NCBI GenBank assembly: GCA_020226215.1
Contig: CM035236.1
Coordinates: forward strand, 59,873,809 to 59,937,808
Length of the DNA: 64,000 bases
Direction of reading: 5' to 3'
DNA from: Sindora glabra
Taxonomy: Eukaryota > Streptophyta > Magnoliopsida > Fabales > Fabaceae
Position numbers and translations under genes: made by a program. The notes beneath the pieces are model-generated. The model made no database searches. It saw only the letters and a list, made by a program, of their open reading frames with translations, and was not told where the DNA came from. Shown piece by piece: positions 25,091 to 35,559 of this stretch; the stretch's first letter is position 1, and every line of letters starts with the position of its first letter.

Positions 25091-27552
25091 TGTAACTCCC
25101 TTACTTATTAACACCTTATTCCTCAATTACTAGATGATTATTACGCACTCATTCGCCATCTACCTCAAGCTAATACGAAATATCTCAAATTTTTGTATTT
25201 CATACAACATGAACAAGAGTAATATAATTATACAAAAGTTCAATTTACAAAAGATACATCCATCATATACAATATCACCTACTATACAATTATTTACAAC
25301 TTCGAACATCATTGCCCTTTATCATGAGAGCCTTTGGAAGCATCACCTAGAATGGTTAGTCACAATACAGAAAACATAAGAAACAAAGTTTCCCAGTAGC
25401 TAGCTATTGCCATAAAAACATTTCAAGCCATTCCAGATCCTTAAGCAAATAAAACATCCATTTCGAAATCACTTAATCATTTGTCATCATATTCAATATC
25501 ATACCATTGTAAGAAATATGCACTGCACACAGCAAACATCATGCCCATTCAAGGACTCTTATCAATATCTAGATGGCCATCACAAATAATCGTACCTAGG
25601 CCTATATACAGCATCACGCTGTCTTCCCGGGGTACTCGAGCCAAAGGCCTAACACAGTATCACACTGTCTTCCCGAGGTATCGAGCCATAGGTACTGCAC
25701 ACAGCAATTTCATACACATTCCGTACAATGGCATAAAATACAGAAAATCATGTAAATAAAAAAAAACGAGGCTTAAGGATAAAGCTAGCTACCTTTTACA
25801 AGCTTCCAATGTGATGTTCCCTTTGCTCTCACTTAAAAACTTCTTCACACTTCCTCTTGCCTTTCCAAGTTGGCACTCCTCAGTCTATACAAATACACAT
25901 CATAGTTTCTTATTAGAACATCATCACTTTCCCTAATCCTCATGTATTCTTTACTTTCTCCACTTAATTAAATGCATACTTAGATGCTCTATACTTTGCT
26001 TTCAAGCCTTGAAATGACACATATGAACATTAGAAAAAGGATCCAGGGGTAAAGCCATGCAAAACATGAAGAAATCAAGCCAAAAAGTTCACTTAACAAA
26101 GAACACGGGGGTCTTATACCCGTGTTCAGGGTTGTGTTCCTTACTGGATCACTTCGAGGCTTCACTGGGTTACTTAACAAAGAACACGGGCGTGAACACG
26201 GGCCGTGTTCTACCCGGTGTACCTTACTGCCCTTCTGTCCTGAGGTAAACACGGGGAGTGTTGCACCCCGTGTAGCACACTGATCAGCTTCGACGAAGAA
26301 CACGGGGTACAACACGGGCCGTGTTCTACCCCGTGTACATCACTGATCCTCCGAAAACACATTAAATAGCTAAAACTCCTTCCTTCCTTCTTTTTCATAT
26401 TCATAGTTTTGGCTTCTCAAAAGGAAAAATGCACACAAACACTTTCATAAATCAAAGTTTCATCTTTCATAGGCTTTAAGCTTCATAGAAATTATTCTAA
26501 CTTCATCATTTTAGCCAAGTTCCAAACATATCATGCCAATACTACACATGCACCATTATGCCTCTAAAACCCAAATGTGTACATCATGTTTCTTGTTGTT
26601 TTTACACCAAACCAAAGCCATAGATTAGCATAATAACATCCAAAACACCATTAAACATACTCAAATCATCCTAAACTCCATGTTCAATCACCCTTGACCA
26701 CACCAACCTTAAGATTTCAAGAAACTAAGAAGAGTACATTAAAGAGCTCTTAGAGGAGAACATTTTTACCTCTTGGTGCAACTTGAAAATCCTCACTTGG
26801 GGCTCCCTAAACTTAATCAAACCTGAGCTTTTCCTCAATCTAAGCACATCAATGGATAGAGCTTGAAGAGAAGAACAAATTTTCCTTCTACACCTTAGCT
26901 TGAATCTAAGTATTTTTGGGTGAAAAAGCTAAGAGAAACTTTCTCTCTCTTCCTTCTCTCTCTCTCACACGTTCAAGCTTGCTTTCATGGAGTTGCTGCA
27001 GCTTTTGGAAAAATGGAGAAGAAAGTGGGGTTTTCATGAAGCTTCTAGGGGCATTTTGGTCCTTTTTAAAATTTCCAAGGGTATTTTAGTCCTTTTTCAC
27101 CAATTAGTAAGGCTATTCTTGCCAATATTTTTCTAATAATGACACTTGTCATAAATCCATTGGTCACACTAATTAAAATCACATATTACACCCCAAATTC
27201 TTGGTTATTCATATTAGATCCCAAATTCTTAATTATTTACACTTTAACCACACCCGATTCTGTACTTTTGCAAATTAGTCCATAGGGTTTCTGTCTGTTT
27301 AAAATTCCTTACACTATCAGACTTAGACAACTTCCCTTTTTAGGGTTTTCTAACCTCCTCTAATCATTCATACTATTTAGGGAAATTAATTCTTTCCCTA
27401 CTATCCGTTTTCCTTCAAAATTTTGTTTACCTTGCGCTTAACTCCTTTCAACTTGAGATTCACCCACTAGGCTAATTCAATCATGCTCTTCGTTTCTACA
27501 GCCTCAGAAATTAAACATTCAAATAATAGAATTAAAAATTCGGGACATTACA
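25091..27552 (-). mobile_element. Solo LTR, Tekay-like, nested inside the Athila-like left LTR
   Basis: The right LTR is continuous at this point (GGAGAGCTGCTAGGAG), so the insert is exact: it starts TGTAACTCCC and ends GGGACATTACA. Flanks are AGCTG and AACTG, a 5-bp duplication with one transition. In sense orientation (minus) it starts TGTAATGTCCC, typical of Tekay-type LTRs. It contains 'GGGGCATTTTGGTCC' and 'GGGTATTTTAGTCC' (27050-27100), motifs often found in such LTRs, and two copies of a unit of about 45 bp with CCCGRGGTAYTCGAGCC (25610-25700). It also contains a piece of Athila-like LTR with four hairpin units. No gag or pol. Confidence 0.85.
25975..26350 (+). repeat. Piece of Athila-like U3 with four hairpin units, embedded in the nested solo LTR
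   Basis: From GCATACTTAGATGCTCTATA onward this follows the Athila-like LTR (24527 onward) through the 'GAAATGACACATATGA' and 'GGATCC' stretches and four ACACGGGG/CCCCGTGT units (26101-26342), then leaves it after 'CTCCGAAAACAC'. It is clearly more diverged from both window LTRs than they are from each other. There is no TATAT-type duplication at its edges, so it looks like a captured segment and not a fresh insertion. Confidence 0.75.
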
Positions 27553-28412
27553 AACTGCTAGGAGAAACCCTAGGGGAGACCTAAACTCACCAAGGGCATC
27601 TTCTAACGTGGATTCAAGCAAGGAATTGAAGAATCAAGCAAGGAATTTGTAGATCTTCATGAATTGTTTGACTTCCCTCTCTGTTTTCTAGTTTTCTTTT
27701 GATTCTGTAATGTTTTCACACTAAACCCTTATGCTCAGCTTGGGTGAACTTGTTCATGGAGTTATGGAATTGAATTTTATATAATCTAGCTTGATTTACT
27801 GTTGATTTATGATTTGATTATGCTATTTTGACTGGAACAAGCCAATATATCCGGAATATTGGATTTGTGTTATGGATTAATTGATTCTAGGTTGAAATGA
27901 CCAATTGATTAATCGGATCTTGCATTATCATTGGGAATATCAATTAGACTTAGGAATTAAGCTAATTGGATTCTTTTGCACAGGATGAAATGTCCAAGAA
28001 TGGATTCTAAACAAAGTTAATGCAACCTAGATGAGTGATTACTAGAGTAATTCTGGGCACTTAATCTCTTGGTTAGTAGCTAGTAGCCTTGCAATGAGGT
28101 ATAGCTTAATTTTGGTAATCCAGCAATCTTAATTAACAGTAAACCAAGTTAGAGAATTATATTCATTCCATAATGAAATGTACAAGGGATCCTTAAGCTG
28201 AGTACGCTTTTATTACATTGAATCAAACCTTATTTTTAATAGCTAAGCTCTGTTTTACATTTCACTCTTGATTCTTAAAATCAATTGATCCGCCTAGATA
28301 ATTTTACTTAAGATTTAGTTAGTACTCAACCTACAATCCCTGTGGAGAACGATAATCTTTTATACTATAACTCGACTTAACCCGTGCACTTGCGGGATAG
28401 CGGTCAAGTTTT

Positions 28413-28430
28413 TAGCGCCGTTGCCGGGGA
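28413..28430 (+). promoter_or_regulatory. Primer-binding site of the Athila-like element
   Basis: TAGCGCCGTTGCCGGGGA starts 7 bases after the LTR end. Except for the second base it equals the TGGCGCCGTTGCCGGGGA site typical of Athila/Tat elements, which is usually assigned to tRNA-Asp. It would prime minus-strand DNA synthesis. Confidence 0.85.
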
Positions 28431-28731
28431 TTGTATCCAGTTGATATTAACAGCAAGTTTTGAGTGAATTAGACTAGGCAATTTATTTTCTTTTACTTCT
28501 TAATTCATCCTGTTCTGATTTTTCTTATTTTTACAGCATTACTTTCTTATCTTGTTCTGTTCAAGTGTTACTTATTCATTTTGCAGAAAATCTTTGTATA
28601 TGTGAAGGAGAAGTCTTGAAGTAATTCTTGACTTTGACCCAGAAATTGAAAGAACTCTGTATAGGAGAAGAAGAGAGCAAACATCAGTTCATATCCAAGA
28701 AGCAATTGACCTTGAACTAGTAATTGAAGAC

Positions 28732-31152
28732 ATGGATAACAGATCACTTAGAGAGTTTGCAGCACCCAATGCCACTGGTCTTCAATCCAGTATAAGAAGG
28801 CCTGCTGTTGAGGCTAACAATTTTGAATTGAAGCCAGCTCTTTTGTCCATGGTGCAGCAAAACCAGTTTGATGGATTGCCAATGGAGGATCCCAACCTCC
28901 ATATCTAGATTTTCTTGGAATACTGTGATACAATCAAGATCAATGGTGTAGCAGCGGATGCTATCAAGCTTAGGCTCTTCCCATTTTCCTTGAGGGATAG
29001 AGCAAGGGCTTGGTTACATTCATTACCAGCTGGATCAATCACAACATGGGAAGAACTACTGAGGGCTTTCCTATCAAGATACTTTCCTCCAAGCAAGACT
29101 GCCCAATTGAGGAATGAAATCACTACATTTTCTCAAAGAGAAGGAGAATCACTGTTTGATGCTTGGGATAAATATAAGGAACTGTTGAGGCTATGTCCAC
29201 ACCATGGGCTAGAAAAATGGCTAGTTCTTCATACTTTCTATAATGGTTTGAATTACAATACTAGGCTTACTGTGGATGCTGCTGCTGGAGGTGCTTTGAT
29301 GAATAAAAGGTTGGATGAAGCATATGAGTTGATTGAAGATATGGCTTTGAATCATTACCAATGGTCAAATGAGAGGGGATCTTTAAGGAAAGCGGCAGGT
29401 AAGTATGAATTAGATGCTTTTAATCACTTGTCAGCTAAAGTAGATGCACTAGGAAGTTTAGGTAGTAAGGTAGATGCACTTATGGCTAAGTTTGATAAAT
29501 TTCATGTTAATAGTGTAAATACAATAGGTGCTACTGACATTCCTTATGAGATTTGTGGTATTACAGGGCATATGGCAACTGAGTGTACATTAGGACAAGA
29601 TTTTACTGAGCAAATGAACTATGTGAATAACAGTGGGTTTGGACAGAAAAATTCAAATGAACCATTTGGAAACACTTACAACCCATCATGGAGAAACCAC
29701 CCAAATTTCTCCTACAAGCCCACCCAGCCATACAACACACAAAACACTCCCAATAGACGACCACCACCCAGTTTCTAAAACCAAAGACCATATAACCCAC
29801 TAGCCCAAACCTCTTCTACTACCAAATTAGAAGGCCTCTTGGAGAAATTTCTCATTTCCCAAGAGAAGACTAATGAGGAGTTTAGACAGCATGGTAAAGC
29901 CATGGAAGATTCAATTAGGTAATTATCCTCCAAAGTAGATTCATTGGCCACTCATGGAAAGATGTTGGAAACTCAAATTGCTCAACAAGCTTCTACATCT
30001 TCTTCTAGAGCTTATGGCCAACTCCCTGCTCAACTTGAATCAAATCCAAGGGAGCATTGCAAGGCAATAACTCTTAGGAGTGGAAGGTTATTGAATGATC
30101 CAATTGCCACTCAAGAAGGTGAAAAAGAAATAAGTGTGGGGGAAAAGCAAAAAGAAAGCAAAAAGGCCTCAATTCCCATTGATGCTGAAGAGAAAGAAGG
30201 GGAACTACCAGAAAAATCCAAATATATCCCTCCGGAACCATACAAACCGCCTATCCCTTATCCTCAAAGATTAGCCAAGGCTAAACTTGATAAGCAGTTT
30301 GGAAAGTTCTTGGAAGTTTTGAAGAAGTTGTACATCAATATCCCCTTCACTGATGCACTCTCACAAATGCCATCATATGCAAAATTTTTGAAGGACATTC
30401 TCTCTAACAAGAGGAAGCTAGAGGAGCATGAAACTGTAGCTTTAACTAAGGAGTGTAGTGCCATTATCTAGAATAAACTACCTCCTAAGCTAAAGGACCC
30501 AAGCGGCTTCTCCATTCCTTGTGTGATAGGAAATGTTCCAATTGATCGGGCATTGTGTGACTTAGGAGCGAGTGTAAGCCTTATGCCACTGACGGTTGCA
30601 AGGAGATTGAACATAGAGGAGATGAAGCCCACCACAGTTTCTCTCCAACTAGCCGACCGTTTAGTAAAATATCCAATAGGTATTCTTGAAGATATACCTA
30701 TCAAAGTTAGTAAGTTTTTCATACCTGTTGATTTTGTTGTGCTTGAAATGGAAGAGGATTCATAAATCCCTATCATTTTGGGTAGACCATTTTTAGCTAC
30801 TGCTGGTGCTTTAATTGATGTAAAAAATAGAAAACTTTCATTATCTGTTAGGGATGAAAAGGTTGAATTTAATTTGAATGAATATATTAAATCACCTATT
30901 TGTGAAGACTCAATAAGCAAGATTGATGTGCTAGACAAAGCTATGAAAGAAATCCTTCTGACAGGATGCCTTCAGAATACACTTGAAGTATGTCTAGTCA
31001 CAAATGGAGCTAGTAAAAATAAGGAGGTTGCTGCATATGCAGAATTTTTGGAGGTAAGCCCACCACTTAATGGCCAGGGATTGAAACATTATGTTGCCGG
31101 GCCACCAATAATGGCAACACCAGACTTATTAAAACAGGGGTCGAGCTTATGA
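28732..31152 (+). pseudogene. Athila-type gag-protease polyprotein, one frame with five stop codons
   Basis: From ATG at 28732 one frame of 807 codons runs to TGA at 31150. It is interrupted only by TAG 28906, TAA 29776, TAA 29920, TAG 30469 and TAA 30763; no frameshift is seen. Residues about 60-200 form the Ty3/gypsy gag domain (Y-C-D-T-I-K, then R-A-R-A-W-L, then F-L-x-R-Y-F-P-P, then C-P-H-H-G-L). A reduced zinc knuckle (ICGITGHMATEC, first Cys position changed to Tyr) lies near 29546. The retropepsin-like domain has D-L-G-A-S-V-S-L-M-P near 30560 and I-I-L-G-R-P-F-L-A-T-A near 30772. Gag would form the particle and protease would mature it. The stops are all at codons one C-to-T step from CAA/CAG, or for some G-to-T from GAA. 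No RT or integrase follows. Confidence 0.9.
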
Positions 31153-31395
31153 CCTTAAACAAGTGCTTATTGGGAGGCAACCTAAGCTTATTTTTCTATT
31201 TTTCTTGCTTTTAAATCTTATTTTTCCTATTTTCATTCTGAGTTTCTGAGTAGTTTGAGGTATATAAGTCATTAGTTGCTGATTTAAGATGTTCATTTTT
31301 GCATGTGGTCTCTGCCTCTGAGGTAGATTAGGCATGAATGCATGTTTGTTGCTTGTTTTCTTGCACAAAAGGCTCAAAGCGTAGTCTAGTGAGAT

Positions 31396-31625
31396 ACACG
31401 GTGTACAACACGGGCCGTGTCATACCCCGTGTACCTCACTGTCTCGCCAGTATAAAAGGACTTGTGATTTTCATGAGCCTTCCAGTGAGATACACGGTGT
31501 AGAACACGGACAGTGTCATACCCCGTGTACCTCACTGGCTGAACCACTGAAAAGGATTTTGAACATGAGCCTTCCAGAGAGAAACACGGGGTACAACACG
31601 GGGAGTGTTAAACCCCATGTACTAT
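31396..31625. repeat. Three hairpin units in the internal region
   Basis: Units near 31396-31440, 31486-31534 and 31578-31623 have the same ACACGG(G/T)GTAC...CCCCGTGTAC design as those in the LTRs, each separated by a repeated 'CATGAGCCTTCCAG' spacer. The unit plus spacer repeats at about 90 bp. The first is followed by CCAGTATAAAAGGAC, a good TATA box. Confidence 0.8.
31451..31458 (+). promoter_or_regulatory. TATA-like box inside the internal region
   Basis: TATAAAAG, 12 bases after a hairpin unit, mirrors the order hairpin then TATA box seen in the LTRs. It could be a relic of an older U3 captured into the internal region. Confidence 0.35.
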
Positions 31626-33409
31626 TTCTCCTCTCTATTTCTATTTCTCTTGGTCTGTACTTATATTGACTATGCATTTTCATTTACTTTTTATCATTTT
31701 AACTATTTCTCTTTTATTTTCTTGCGCTCTTAATATTAATGTCTGTAATAACTATAAATTCTTCCTTTAGATTACCAGTCTCCTCCTTCTCTCCTAATCT
31801 GTCTCTGCTTCTGGATCTCCCTGAAGTCATGATCTTTACTGGGCCACCATACTCCACATGTCAGGGAAGTTTCAGTCCCCCAACTATTCTCCGTCTCTTT
31901 TCCCATTTACTATTTTGTACATTGAGGACAATGTCCAATTTTAAGTGTGAGGGAGCAGTGTTTTGCACTTGAACTTGCTTGATTGATTTAGAGTACTGAA
32001 ATTTGCTCCAATTTCAATGATATAAAAAATATGATATAAAAAAAATGAAAATAAAAAAAATGTGTAAAATAAAAAAATGTGTAAATAAAAAAATATAAAA
32101 AAAAATTAAAAAAAATTAAGGCAATCTATTGAATAAAGTGATTGATTCATGCCTTGTTTCTTTAATGAATATTTGGCAACCTAATAAGGAAAATCTAAAA
32201 CTTGAAGCTAAGAGTAATAAGCATAATTGACCCTTGTGAGATTTGAGCCTTTTGAGCAATTTTCACATTAGAAATCAAAGCTCATTTTTCTTCTTGAGGG
32301 ATTATGTTATCACTCTTGACTTTTTGCTCTAGAACTTGCATTTACTCTTTTTGAGGCTACATTTTATGTATTTTGCATGTCAAAAATGATGAGGCCATGT
32401 TTCTTTACCCTTTTTATTTGCTTGGCTTATTTGAATCCTTTTCTTTAATTTACCCTAAACTTTTCAGCTTTTTCCCTAGTTAGCCACCTTGAGCCTTGGA
32501 CCCTCATTTCTAGCCTAGCCATACCATGTACATCCAAAGCCACAACCCAAGTGAACTTGAACCTTAGAGTTTAAGGGAACTTAGACATATTATATGAGTT
32601 TGGCTATCTTAGAGGTCCTTACTTAGTGCTACTAGTTGGATAAGTTGATTTATAGCTTTGGTTGTTAAAAAAAAAATAAAACAAGCAAAAACAAAAAAAC
32701 AATTAAACAAATAATAATAATAATAAAAAAGCAACAAAACACCATAAAATAAATGGTGTCAAATAAATAATTTCGGGAAGAAGAAAAGGAAGAAAAGCTT
32801 GTTAGGAATAAATAAAAAAAAATGTGTTGTGTTTGCTGATTAATTTGTATAAAAAGAAAAAAATGATGAAAATTAAAAGGAGAAGAATGGAGGTTGAAGC
32901 AAGGATAGAAGTAGGGTATTATGTTAAGCTGAGTAATGGAACTCGACAATGATCAAATTCATGACCAATGTGTCTTTTTCCTTCAAACTCAGGGTTCTAT
33001 CACTTTTCACCCCTTGATGTTCCTTTCCCCTATCCTCACCTTTTTCCCTAATAAAGTTCTCTGATTTGCATGCATTTTACATTATAGTAGTGGAGATTAG
33101 AGTTTGTACAAGCATATGGTAGCATTAAGTCATGAGCTGATTGACTTGAGAGTATACACAAGCCTTATTTTATGAGTGAGAGTAAACACTTTACCTGTGA
33201 GGCTATTCTCTTTTGCTTTTATGCTGAGGATTGACTTATTTAGTTATTTTATTTTCATTTAGTTGCTTGGCATGACTTGATCCTAATCTTTGATTTGTTG
33301 AATGATTACTTGATTATAAAAAAAAAGGAAAAGAAGAAAAAGAAGAGAATAAAAATTGGAGTAGATTTTCTTGTTCTCTTACTTCCTTGCTCGAGGACGA
33401 GTAAGATTC

Positions 33410-33423
33410 AAGTGTGGGGGAAT
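33410..33423 (+). promoter_or_regulatory. Polypurine tract
   Basis: AGTGTGGGGGAAT ends one base before the right LTR (TGATAAATGC at 33424). It would prime plus-strand synthesis. It is preceded by CTCGAGGACGAGTAAGATTC, a context typical of Athila/Tat elements. Confidence 0.8.
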
Positions 33424-34895
33424 TGATAAATGCACAAATGCACCTAAATTCTATGTGTTTCATCACTTATTTACTTAGTATTTTGTGCAAATTGATTGAA
33501 AAGGATACTTAGATGCTCTATATTTTGTTTTCAGGTCTTGAAATGACACATATGAGCATTAGAAAAGGATCCGGAAGTAAAACCATTCAAATTGTGAAGA
33601 ATCGAAGCAAATTTGTTCACTTGACAAAGAACATGGGGTATGGGAACCCCGTGTTTAGGGCCGTGTTTCCTTCTGGATTGCTTCGAGGCTTCACTGGACT
33701 GCTCAGAGAAGAACACGGGGGTAAACACGGGCCGTGTCATTCCCCGTGTATCATACTACCCTTCAGTTCTGAGGAAAACACAGGGAGTGTCACACCCCGT
33801 GTAACATGCTGATCAGCCTTCGTTGAAGAACACGGGGTACAACATGGGCCGTGTCATACCCTGTGTACATTACTACTTGACACTTCGAAAAAGAACACGG
33901 GGGCGTGTCGCACAACGTGTATCGTGCTGCTCAACTTTCGCTGAGAAACACGGGGTACAACACGGGACGTGTTGGACCCCGTGTACATCACCAATATAAG
34001 TTTTGTGCGAAATTTTGAAAAGAGAGGAGGAGAAGAGGAGAAACTGAGAATTAACAAGGAGAGCTGCTAGGAGAAACCCTAGGGGAGACCTAAACTCACC
34101 AAGGGCATCTTCTAACGTGGATTCAAGCAAGGAATTTGTAGATCTTCATGAATTGTTTGACTTCCCTCTCTGTTTTCTAGTTTTCTTTTGATTCTGTAAT
34201 GTTTTCACACTAAACCCTTGTGCTCAGCTTGGGTGAACCTGTTCATGGAGTTATGGAATTGAATTTTATATAATCTAGCTTGATTTACTGTTGATTTATG
34301 ATTTGATTATGCTATTTTGACTGGAACAAGCCAATATATCCGGAATATTGGATTTGTGTTATGGATTAATTGATTCTAGGTTGAAATGACCAATTGATTA
34401 ATCGGATCTTGCATTATCATTGGGAATATCAATTAGACTTAGGAATTAAGCTAATTGGATTCTTTTGCACAGGATGAAATGTCCAAGAATGGATTCTAAG
34501 CAAAGTTAATGCAACCTAGATGAGTGATTACTAGAGTAATTCTGGGCACTTAATCTCTTGGTTAGTAGCTAGTAGCCTTGCAATGAGGTATAGCTTAATT
34601 TTGGTAATCCAGCAATCTTAATTAACGGTAAACCAAGTTAGAGAATTATATTCATTCCATAATGAAATGTACAAGGGATCCTTAAGCTGAGTACGCTTTT
34701 ATTACATTGAATCAAACCTTATTTTTGATAGCTAAGCTCTGTTTTACATTTCACTCTTGATTCTCAAAATCAATTGATCTGCCTAGATAATTTTACTTGA
34801 GATTTAGTTAGTACTCAACCTACAATCCCTGTGGAGAATGATAATCTTTTATACTATAACTCGACTTAACCCGTGCACTTACGGGATAACAGTCA
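33424..34895 (+). repeat. Right (3') LTR of the Athila-like element, uninterrupted, 1,472 bp
   Basis: Starts TGATAAATGC and ends ACAGTCA; followed by TATAT. It shows the state of the LTR before the nested insertion in the left copy. Differences from the left LTR are mostly C/T and G/A, as expected after methylation-driven decay. Confidence 0.9.
33629..33993. repeat. Array of six GC-rich palindromic units, right LTR
   Basis: The same six units as at 24652-25017, with a handful of substitutions and one 1-base deletion in the fifth unit (GGGGGCGTGTCGC). TATAAG follows at 33995. The protein-like open stretches across it (33513-33812, 33531-33740, 33854-34130) are products of the repeat and not genes. 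Confidence 0.85.
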
Positions 34896-34900
34896 TATAT

Positions 34901-35559
34901 GAGCTTCAATGTCGTAAGAGATAAATATATTATTATTTTATCTAAGGATCTCATTTTGCATCATCTAAATATGAAGGAGATAGCTGTTAGTAGTATGAAG
35001 ACCTTGATCAAGTGTGTTCATATTTACATTTCCAGTCTTCTTTAGTTTTGTGCATATATTAGATATTATGAATTTTACAACATATACATTTTGAAAAATG
35101 ATAGGTACTTGCATTATGTCATCGAGGATACAAAATGAAGTTCTTACTTCAATTTCTTAGATCTAAACTATAGTTAAGTGGTGGGGACAACATTAGATTT
35201 TTTATACAAGTACATACATACAACTATGTTAATGAATAGGAAATGATAATGCCACTTGGTACCATATCATGAAAAGTATATGGATGTAAAGGTAATTAAT
35301 TCATTTTTGGTTATATTTTTCACCTCGATTATCTTACTGTGGTATTGATAATGTTATAAGTACCACTAAATGCTCATGGTAAGCTATTTGAAGGATAAGG
35401 TGGTGTACTAGCTTAACTCCATAGGGCATAAACTGTGCTTAGGTTAGAAGGAAGAATTTGATGAGTCTATAATGGTACATTACTTAATGAACAATGCCAG
35501 CAAGATTGTCTAATGATTGTAAGTGAAGGTAACATTGTTGTACATGCTTAGGTATCTAA
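34901..35559 (+). other. CACTA element DNA right of the retrotransposon, poorly readable
   Basis: The first 130 bases continue the open frame that ends at 24446. After that stops are frequent. It probably holds further decayed exons of the protease-like part, but no motif is certain. Confidence 0.4.

Larger units (their letters stand above)
24447..28406 (+). repeat. Left (5') LTR of the Athila-like element, holding a nested solo LTR
   Basis: It matches the right LTR base for base except for scattered changes, a 2,462-bp insert at 25091-27552, and a 20-bp tandem duplication near 27620-27640 (GGAATTGAAGAATCAAGCAA) missing from the right copy. A TATA-like box TATAAG at 25019-25024 follows the hairpin array, so the array lies in U3. 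The LTR ends CGGTCA at 28406. Confidence 0.9.
31153..33409 (+). other. Long non-coding 3' internal region of the Athila-like element
   Basis: It starts right after the protease stop with 'TTGGGAGGCAACC', a sequence that in Athila elements normally comes after integrase, so the RT-to-integrase part has been lost between protease and here. It holds three hairpin units (31396-31625), a TATAAAAG box, a PPT-like motif 'AAGTGTGAGGGAGCAG' near 31942, long A-rich tracts (32020-32120, 32660-32900) and no protein-coding frame of note. Confidence 0.7.
24447..34895 (+). mobile_element. Athila-like Ty3/gypsy retrotransposon, gag-protease only, young and with both LTRs
   Basis: Both LTRs start TGATAAATGC and end in GTCA. 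The target duplication TATAT is exact (24442-24446 and 34896-34900). The internal region (28407-33423, about 5 kb) carries a primer-binding site, a gag-protease frame and a polypurine tract, but no RT, RNase H or integrase. Gag and the PBS sequence place it with Athila-type elements. The LTRs differ by roughly 20 substitutions and two indels over about 1.47 kb, counted by eye, so the insertion is recent compared with the other elements here. It depends on a full-length partner for movement. Confidence 0.9.

Noticed and set aside
28905..29123. Minus-strand open frames inside the gag-protease region (also 29603-29800, 30264-30464, 30468-30938)
   Set aside because: Shadows of the plus-strand gag-protease frame, which has clear domains.
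31739..31972. 77-codon open frame in the 3' internal region of the Athila-like element
   Set aside because: No similarity to pol domains; the stretch matches the usual non-coding Athila 3' context with a PPT-like motif.
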